Shown here piece by piece: positions 57,801 through 64,000 of a stretch of DNA of 64,000 nucleotides. Origin of the DNA: Amphibalanus amphitrite. Lineage: Eukaryota > Arthropoda > Thecostraca > Balanomorpha > Balanidae. Positions within the stretch are counted from its first letter, which is position 1, and each line of letters begins with the position of its first letter. Location of the stretch: NCBI RefSeq assembly GCF_019059575.1, contig NW_024881535.1, positions 62,001-126,000 on the forward strand. The letters are read 5' to 3'. Below the pieces are notes generated by a model that saw only the letters and a list, made by a program, of their open reading frames with translations, was not told the DNA's origin and did no database searches. A program made the position numbers and the translations under genes.

Positions 57801-58564
57801 TTAGACGTATTGTGGCTTATACTCGTGTTAAATGCGTCCCAATTAGCGTTATTTGTTTGCCACTTTTTCAAAGTCGGCGCGCGAGGTAAAGTATTGCTAA
57901 TCGTAAGACTTATGTGGATAGGAAAATGATCGGAAAAGAGAGGATCTGAAGTTACATTCCAATTGAAGAGTGGTGCTACGCGGGGAGAAGCGATAGAAAG
58001 ATCAATCATTGATGTTGTGTGGTAACTATGGCTAAGGTATGTGGGCCTGCCACTGTTCAGGCACACCAGTGATCGCCGGTTAAGCTCAGCCTCGACTATC
58101 CTTCCGCGCGCCGACAAAAGCCGGCTGCCCCACAAAGGGTTGTGGGCGTTAAAGTCACCAAGAAGTAGACAATTATCAGGCATTTGAGCTAGCAATTGGT
58201 CCATAGCATGTCGTGTGATTAGAGGAGAGTTAGGTGGTAGGTAGAGAGAAGCAATTAGGATGTCGCGATTGAAAAGTGACACAGTAGCCGCTACGATGTT
58301 GAGTGGTGTAGTCAAGTTTGTTTGCCGTTGTGGAACTGCGTTAGCTATGTATAGGGCCACACCTCCTTGTCGATTAGTATGATTTATGTCGTGTCTATAA
58401 AGGGTGTAGCCAGAAACATTATAATTGTAGTTATCAGAATCCCGAAAGTGCGTTTCTTGAATGGCTGCTACGAGAGGGGATTCTTTCCGCAAATATTGTT
58501 TAAATTCAGATAGGTGCGTTAGCAGCCCTCCTACGTTCCACTGGAGTAGCATGTCCCTAGCCAT
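54827..58564 (-). CDS. ORF2: endonuclease / reverse transcriptase / RNase H
   Basis: A 1245-residue polyprotein that nicks target DNA, copies element RNA and removes RNA from the hybrid. The apurinic-type endonuclease covers about residues 5-220 with N10, E37 (QETHF), Y108, D137 and N139 (GDFNAH), D188 and S211-D212-H213 all present. RT spans about 500-770: SYRPIALTN, FRRDRSTADNV, FLDLVAAFD (D587), GVPQGSVLSP and FADD (D681, D682). RNase H covers about 970-1092 with D975, E1008, D1032 and D1085. A Cys/His segment (CGHTRLTHSHL...CQNC...EHLLIGC) follows at 1160-1195, as in I/Jockey elements. All catalytic residues are there, so the enzyme could be active. ORF2 starts 26 nt after ORF1, suggesting reinitiation of translation. 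Confidence 0.93.
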   Translation of the reverse strand: MARDMLLQWNVGGLLTHLSEFKQYLRKESPLVAAIQETHFRDSDNYNYNVSGYTLYRHDINHTNRQGGVALYIANAVPQRQTNLTTPLNIVAATVSLFNRDILIASLYLPPNSPLITRHAMDQLLAQMPDNCLLLGDFNAHNPLWGSRLLSARGRIVEAELNRRSLVCLNSGRPTYLSHSYHTTSMIDLSIASPRVAPLFNWNVTSDPLFSDHFPIHISLTISNTLPRAPTLKKWQTNNANWDAFNTSISHNTSNSIHQTVDSFMNAVVLSAKETLREKNVTTGSSNRPKNVIWWNWKCHRAKAIRKRAFRNFQKCICDRHAELYTAARKECSKVIYAEKKAAWEEYASKCNRFTPLAELWGNVRSFASRKNHLRVFPQLLSNGVFVTDPLAVTNLFAKHFADVSSSNIYSPNVHRSLTAKTARLDFSSTNSESYNAPFTLYELKLSLAKTRTKTSVGPDGVPYSFFTNLNELNLSTLLTAFNDMWLSDSFPDGWLSSTIIPILKPGKDSSLAGSYRPIALTNCICKVFERMVNTRLRFFLESKCIIDSCQSGFRRDRSTADNVLRLITDVQTNWERRLPTVAVFLDLVAAFDKVHTSTIIYKLHSLGIKGHLAAFLRNFLMPRTFRVRCQTTYSDSFPMEHGVPQGSVLSPTLFLIALNDILLTLPRVLTFSVRYSLFADDIALWVTHKNYKRAYFILQAAIDHCVNWCMEWGFFLSAPKSAMIVFKRGPPPSLNDSPRIEGTAIPFHESHKFLGIILDSKLTFRLHVDHIRTRCIKRLNVLRCISGFSWGADRKTLSMLYIGLIRSTIEYNCYLFNTISPTLCKRLEAVQSTCLRLITGAFRTTPVLALRAESALPALKDRRLYLLMRYYYRAKSVQNHLSIPAIERRKPRTRRPLRGSCFLPDSLEEAHTSFNMCRFDVARKPPPTPFWTRRNPTIEFLFDDCKEYISPLESVMLLRSYMEQNDDSAFFYSDGSCTENKAGSAAVGQGFEFKARLPDYSTIFTAEVYAIRKVLAYIKAENIERATICTDSKSTLQALKRKENVTHHGIHNIHEILLELTAAQHVTFLWIPSHHGIAGNERADALAKEATLLPESVIEPMAHGDVLHIVKIKFAEYLQRKWNQTHAPHIYAIKPRLGIWHTCNQPNRIREVILTRLRCGHTRLTHSHLFDRAGPPVCQNCNIRLTVEHLLIGCQSFRNERRHITRYLALHRLNFDMPTILGDNPTLTDLVLDFIINSKLVEEL

Positions 58565-58590
58565 AGCTAACTTTCTTCCTCTTTAGCCTT

Positions 58591-60195
58591 CTACGCGCTT
58601 TCTTCTGGAACGAAAGCCCGCTTGGTCACGGGTTGAGATCGGATGCCCATGTTTTTCCGCTCCCTTGATGACCGAGCTCGGAGGCGGGTGTTCGGTCGCG
58701 GATCGGGAAGGGTGGAAGTGTCAGATTCACTGTCAGAGGTGGCTGACGGTAGTCGTGACATTGGGGTCATGGCGAGTAGCTTCGGGGTTTCCTCGTTGTC
58801 ACTACTAGTGTTGGCGGAGTCGAAAGTGTCGTCATCGGAGCCAAAAAGTGGGCCTTGTGACGCTTTCGGGGCCTGGGTGTGGTGAGAGGCGGGGAACGGG
58901 GTCGCTTGTACGGGCACAGTGGGGGCCTCCGCTTTGTTTCTTTCAGGGCTGAACTGCGTCAGCGACTCGTCCCCAGTGTCGTTCTCGCTATACGTCTCCG
59001 TTCGGGCGTTTTCAGTGTTCGATGGCTGTTGTTTGGCGGGGGACGCGGCTGCGTTCGGAAGCATCGCTGTGCGCTGCTCTCTGATGATCGAGGTGGAGAA
59101 GTGTCCTTCCTCGCGCGGTGTTGGCGGACTCTGTCCCTCGGTGGTTGACGGAGGAGAGCTTGGCTCCTCGGTGGGTAATGGGAGTGAGTGATTCTCTTCG
59201 ATGGCCCTACCGGGTGGGCGCAGCTGCACGGTGGGCGGTGCGTGCGAGTGCTGGACTCCGGCGGACACTGCGGGAGGACGAGTCTCCTCTGGGGCCGGCA
59301 GGGGGGCATGAGGAGGGGACGCTTGGTTCGCGCTTGGCTGGGCCGGATCCGTTTGGGTGCCAGTGGTGACCGTGGATGGCCGATCCTTGCCTGTAGGGGC
59401 TCGAGGGGTCGGGAGGCTCGGCCACACGTCCGGACTCCTGGTGGTGGGATTGTGAGTCTCAGCACGGAGGGCGGCAGCCATTTCCATCCAGACAGGACAT
59501 TTTTTATCCGTCACAGGGTGTGGTCCCTGACATGCTGCACAGCGGGGCGGGGCGGTGCATCCTTCGGACGAGTGGTCCTCAGAGCAGCGTGCGCATCGAG
59601 TGCGGCTCCGACAGGTGTTTTTGCCATGTCCATACCTCAGGCACTGCCCACATCTGCGTGGTAGGGGGATACAAGGTCGTACCTCGTAACGTAGGAAGGC
59701 AGCGTAGAAGTGGGAGGGGAGGAGCATGGCAGCGAACCTGATTTTCAGCAGGGGACTCGGACGGTGGGTTTTTGATGGTAGTCGTGTAACCATGGTCACC
59801 CCTTGCATGACGCTTTCATCCAGGATAGCCTGAACTGACTCCTCCACAAGCTCAGGTGCATACACTAGCCCCTCCCGGTGGTTTAGCTTATCAGCTAGGA
59901 TGACCTGGATTTTCTTTCCCTCAATGGAAGACCAATTCAGAAGTGTCTCTGTCTGGGTGCGGTCCCTTGTTTGGATCAAGAGTGCACCACTGCGGGTTGG
60001 GGTAACCTTCTCCGGCCGTTTAGACAGGATGAGTTTTAGAGAGTCCCTGATTTTGTAGGGGCTGGTGCTTTTGAAGCTGAGGGTTTTATCTTCATACCGC
60101 ACCAGCAGAAATGCTGAACCCTCTGGCACAGTGGTCTGACTAGCTGAAGCTGTACTTCCAGCAGATCTGTTAGGATTGCCTGTTTTTGGTGGCAT
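58591..60195 (-). CDS. ORF1: zinc-knuckle nucleic-acid-binding protein
   Basis: A 534-residue gag-like protein that should coat element RNA. Three Cys/His knuckles lie at residues 182-233: CGQCLRYGHGKNTC (canonical CX2CX4HX4C), CARCSEDHSSEGC and CAACQGPHPVTDKKC. The first 170 residues carry the structured part; the C-terminal half is Pro/Ser/Thr-rich and probably disordered. It precedes ORF2 in the same orientation. The start ATG fits a short leader; other upstream starts were not needed. Confidence 0.9.
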   Translation of the reverse strand: MPPKTGNPNRSAGSTASASQTTVPEGSAFLLVRYEDKTLSFKSTSPYKIRDSLKLILSKRPEKVTPTRSGALLIQTRDRTQTETLLNWSSIEGKKIQVILADKLNHREGLVYAPELVEESVQAILDESVMQGVTMVTRLPSKTHRPSPLLKIRFAAMLLPSHFYAAFLRYEVRPCIPLPRRCGQCLRYGHGKNTCRSRTRCARCSEDHSSEGCTAPPRCAACQGPHPVTDKKCPVWMEMAAALRAETHNPTTRSPDVWPSLPTPRAPTGKDRPSTVTTGTQTDPAQPSANQASPPHAPLPAPEETRPPAVSAGVQHSHAPPTVQLRPPGRAIEENHSLPLPTEEPSSPPSTTEGQSPPTPREEGHFSTSIIREQRTAMLPNAAASPAKQQPSNTENARTETYSENDTGDESLTQFSPERNKAEAPTVPVQATPFPASHHTQAPKASQGPLFGSDDDTFDSANTSSDNEETPKLLAMTPMSRLPSATSDSESDTSTLPDPRPNTRLRARSSRERKNMGIRSQPVTKRAFVPEESA

Positions 60196-60800
60196 GTTTC
60201 CTCACTATGGGGTTTAAGCCAGGAGATGGAGCAATGTGATGGTGTGAGATACGAGATGAGATGTGGAACAGAGCAGTGAGCACAAGTACAAAATCAATGG
60301 AGCGAAGGCCGAAGAGGAAGGACAAAGATGAACCAGTTTGAAAAATTGACCAGCAGACTGAACCTAAGAGCAGGAGTAAGAAGAGCAAGAGCAAGAGATG
60401 ATAAATTAACTGACCAAGAAAATGGTGCCAAAAACCACGAGGCAAGGAACTGGAACAGCCACAAACAGGCTGTTATCCTAAACCTGAGTCCGAGATGGAG
60501 TTGAAAACTCAGGTGCAGTGGAAAAGTTAGGGAAAATGCCTTGAAGGTCCAGAAGTGAGAGATATGAAAAACGCTCTTTTTCCAAACGTGAGCGTTATCT
60601 TACCGTTGCTAGCCGAAAGGAATTTTCTAGAAGCCGAAACGCCGAGGGAAAGATCAGTGCTTTTTAAATACGGGGCCAGTCCTGGAACGCTCACAAACGC
60701 GCGGGCAGCCCTCTTTTTATCGCAGGAGCGATAAAAGGCAAGCGCAAAATGCAAAATGCAAAATGCAAAGGAAAAACTATCTAATCGCAAAAAGACCACA

Positions 60801-62106
60801 CGACGCTACCAGCGATGGCGCGAAACTGAGGGCACTGAGATTCAAGATAGATTCGTCGATTCGTAAAAGAAGTTCTAAATTTTGTTATAAATACTGCTAG
60901 CGAAAAGTGACCAATCACACGTAAGGCATACAAACAACAACAAATCATTAAGCCAGAAGTCATGCTTACCGCGAAAGCTAAAAACTTTGAACAGGATTGA
61001 TTTGAAGATACTGCGTAGTATATGTCTACAAAAATTGCTACCAAATTGCGGCAAGTCACACCAAAAAGTAAAGAAGTTTCAAAAAAGGCAAGCAAACTAC
61101 AAGCAGGCCTATAATGACAAATTGTCAATTTTGCTATTATTGCGATAAGATAAGCCATAAGAAATCTAAATGCAACGTGACTGCAGCACTCGACAGCCAA
61201 CAGTAAATACCAAATAACCAGGTGAAAATAATTTCACGGTTATTGAACTGACTGATAGCCCCGTCGCGACATAAAACATAGGTACCTATGAAATGACCTC
61301 CAGCTGACCTCAGGCTCAGTTGACAGTTCATCGGTCAGCTAGAGGCCACAGACCATTACCGGAACACCGATAGATAACGGGGTAGGGGTGAATCGCACAC
61401 TGCTTGACCAAGGCACTGCAGTCTTGTTCCTTGAGGACACAAGACGTGTGCATCTTCGGTGGTGAGCATTACCGGAGTCTGAGGCGGTTCTGAGGTCTGT
61501 AGGCATTTTAGGTCAGGCTCTTTCGTCTGGCAGGAGTTGAGGCCTTTTACAGAAGCGGAAGGATGAAAAGCATTAGGAGGAGGCCATAATTTGGGTGGGC
61601 ACCCTGCAGTGCACCATCAAAACTGAGCCCGCCCCAATGGGCATGTCAACCAGCCTCGCTAAACGATCACCCGGCCGCAGAAAAGCATGTCCTGATGAGA
61701 GGCTATTCGAGTCGGATTATGATAACCGTCCGATCTGGAACAGAGGGCTAGTAGAGCCGTGGAGAAAGATTTGTGTTCTGAGGAGTGAGGAGTCTGACCC
61801 CAGATTACCAATACCAAATGACCTTCAGTGAGAATGTGTGCGTCTGGGTGGCCAGTTCGTAGAGACGGGCTGAGGGCTGATCCCCGACGGCACACCAGGG
61901 TAGCCGCCCGCACCAATGTCTCCCACTAATTACTATCATCCTTCCGGCTCTGAAATTGCAACAATACATAGACCGAAAAAGCCTAACACAACGATAGTTA
62001 CACAAAAAGTACTTTACCCGAGGGATGTAATTAACGTTTATGTAGGGTCCAATTTGTTATTTGTACCTACCTACGCAGCTGTTTACGGTTGTCTCTTTCT
62101 GTATAG
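60801..62106. other. Intergenic stretch, nothing recognised
   Basis: Unique AT-rich sequence right of the retroelement. No exon or transposon end that I can support. If ALG1 has an anchor-encoding exon upstream it could lie here or beyond the window. Confidence 0.4.
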
Positions 62107-62545
62107 GGGAGAGCGGGGCCAGTTGAAACACGGGGTCAGATGAAACATGGCTTTATTTTCAACAGTATGCAACATGTGGCGTTGCCGACACCACTGCGCA
62201 TCCGTGCTCGACCACTTCTTTTGTCAACGGCGTTTGGGCGGCAAACGGACGGTAATTTTGATTTGACACTTGTTTTTGTGTTTTTGAGGGGCGTTTGGGA
62301 GAAATCGTTTTTATGAATATTTTGTGATATCTCATATACCTACCTTTGTTTGCTGAAAGAAGAACTCCTAGCTCCGGAATAACACCTTATTTGGCCCTTC
62401 ATTCAGCATGATGCCGTTCCTCCAGCTCGTTTGACTTGTGCTTTACGGCGCGTGCGAGATGGCGGGAGAGGATGGGGTCAATTGAAACGCTTCTCTGAGG
62501 GTCAGTTGAAACAGGGCCACAGGCCGTTTCAATGGACCCCGGTGA
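62107..62545. repeat. GTCARTTGAAAC motif repeats
   Basis: GCCAGTTGAAAC (62120), GTCAGATGAAAC (62135), GTCAATTGAAAC (62476), GTCAGTTGAAAC (62502) and an inverted GTTTCAATGGAC (62526) mark both edges of about 430 bp. It looks like the ends of a decayed DNA transposon, but the outer boundaries are unclear. Confidence 0.45.
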
Positions 62546-62580
62546 CCTTTGCCATGGTTATTGTTCAGGGGCTGTAAACA

Positions 62581-64000
62581 TTAAAGGAAATAGTCCACCT
62601 TTGAAATGAGCTTTTAAACTGAAATAGTTGTTTAATAGAGCTCAATTTTTTACCCCTTTTTCTCCAGCCTTTTGCTTGAAAGCACACTATAGCCGGCCTT
62701 GCTATAGCCTGAGATATTGCTCATTTTTCTCATCCGCCCATTTTACCATAGTCTATGTACTTTATGTCACCTATTATTAGGAACTTTGCACTTTTAGCTT
62801 TCCAACGACCTATTGAATGTACCATTTGGAAAAGTAAACCGGACAAAATATCTGACAAAAGTGGCCTTAACCCGGCACCGCCTGGGCTATTTCCGTACCC
62901 ACATCAGCCTGGGGGGGGGGGGTCGGATCCGACCCCCCCCCTTGTTATCTCGAGAACCAATGGTCGTATCGAGCCCCGCGAGGCGGCGTTCGAAAGGTCT
63001 CTACGAGACCTTCCCAAAGCACTCTTAAGATTTTAAGATTGAAGTCAACTTTCGGGTCAAGGTCAGGTCAAAGGTCAAATTCAGGGGTTTTGCATGATTA
63101 GGCTTACGGACAGCGGAATCGATAGCTGCTGCTCGAAACTCACCACAAATGACCTCAAAGACCTAGTGAAGGTACCATGTGCGTATAGGGGTCATAAGAA
63201 GTACGGGTCAAGGTCAGGTCAGGTCACGAAAGGTCACGGTTTTCACTTTCTGCTACATGGGCGTGCGACACATGTTTTATGGCTTATTTTTCACGCCAAA
63301 TCCGATGGTAATGGTTATATGTGACCCCAAGTCACTGTGCTGGTGATAAGTGTGCATTGAAAGCATAAAAAAACGTTTATACCATACATAACTAAACGAG
63401 GGCTAAGAAAAAAAGTCAATTTTTCAACTTTTTATTTTTGACATAAAAATGCACTTTTCTAGACGAGCTTTGTCCCAGGAATCTAGTGGTGCTATTTGTT
63501 TTCACATGCGATGTTCAGAAGTGCCTCTAATTCGCGAAAATGCTTATGACGTCACCATGCCCTATGCATGTTGGAGCTATTTTTTACAATTTAGGGGTCA
63601 AAAATCACGATAGAAAGTTGAAATTTGGGACATCTAATGTTCTAATAGAGCTCTATAACATATATTCCGTTTTTTTGGAAATTCTCAAAATTTTGGATTT
63701 TATTAGCTGTTTTCCAAAAAAGATAGTTTTTTTTGAATTTTTAGGGGTGAAAAACGCATTTAATGGAAAATCCGAGATAGCCATTTTAAAGAACTCGTTG
63801 AGCTGCGTCTTTTCATGTCCTTAATTTGCAATTTGCTTAAAACCTCGATTTTTGGCGATTTTTTAAACATTTATCATTTTTTGACTGAAAACGCCGTGTA
63901 GTTACATCACTAAAATCGATATATCTCAAAATTTTTTGAAACATTTTTCTTAAAAAATGCACAGGAGACGTCAAATTGATGGGGGAGAAGGTATGCAAAG
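62581..64000. mobile_element. Left part of a TTAA-flanked element (runs off window)
   Basis: It begins TTAAAGGAAATAGTCCACC, close to the end of the MITE at 52731 (TTAAAGGGACTATCCCACC). Inside are a G-run/GTCGGATCCGAC/C-run hairpin (62911-62941) and clusters of AGGTCA near 63055-63080 and 63207-63237, as in the element at 33499. No right end is present before 64000, so extent and class are inferred. Confidence 0.45.

Larger units (their letters stand above)
54494..60800 (-). mobile_element. I-like non-LTR retrotransposon, apparently intact
   Basis: The two open frames are in the order expected of a full-length element: gag-like ORF1 first, polymerase ORF2 26 nt later. The outer limits are approximate. 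The 5' UTR presumably lies between 60196 and about 60800, and the 3' UTR left of 54827. I found no poly(A) tail or target duplication. Complete endonuclease, RT and RNase H in one frame place it in the Jockey/I group, in the branch with RNase H (I/Nimb-like). No frameshift or stop is seen. Confidence 0.8.

Noticed and set aside
58879-59664. Several + strand frames of 80-158 residues
   Set aside because: Antisense shadows of the retrotransposon ORF1.
61690-61730. CTGATGAG resembling a hammerhead ribozyme core (also near 17372 and 33335)
   Set aside because: No matching GAAA with flanking stems was found at any site.

Overview
This is intron-bearing nuclear DNA of an animal, most likely an arthropod and possibly a crustacean. 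The reasons are a split house-keeping gene with GT-AG introns, very long pure (CT)n/(GA)n microsatellites, many short non-autonomous DNA transposons, and an I-like non-LTR retrotransposon. No organism can be named from sequence alone. Most of the first 35 kb holds no gene that I can support. It is simple repeats, degenerate minisatellites, transposon remnants and a few GC-rich blocks with promoter-like motifs.

Two cellular genes are supported. On the + strand, one long exon (35586-37614) encodes most of a secreted, threonine/proline-rich, mucin-like protein; its start codon lies in an upstream exon I could not place. On the - strand, 42642-52515 is ALG1, the beta-1,4-mannosyltransferase that adds the first mannose to dolichol-PP-GlcNAc2 in N-glycan assembly. 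I rebuilt nine coding exons whose phases all fit and which give 437 residues from the first methionine of exon 1. The N-terminal membrane anchor expected of the family is missing and may lie in an exon further upstream.

The most striking structure is inside ALG1. Three exon/intron junctions have been amplified into tandem arrays in the adjoining introns: the acceptor of exon 8 (81-bp unit, five copies, reading frame kept open), the donor of exon 8 (about seven copies of 75-107 bp), and the donor of exon 7 (61-bp unit, five copies). Each repeat carries a piece of coding sequence and, in nearly all copies, a usable-looking splice site. The last intron also holds a 5'-truncated CR1/L2-type retrotransposon in antisense and a regular GTGACG array.

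Upstream of ALG1 (52.7-54.5 kb) is a nest of non-autonomous elements, including a perfect 113-bp inverted repeat with a 31-bp spacer. Then comes an apparently intact I-like non-LTR element (54.8-60.2 kb, - strand) with a zinc-knuckle ORF1 and an endonuclease-RT-RNase H ORF2. The far right end looks like the start of another TTAA-flanked element with a poly-G/poly-C hairpin and AGGTCA repeats. A similar element (33499-34412) is complete, and a hAT-like element with an 8-bp target duplication lies at 12159-13893.
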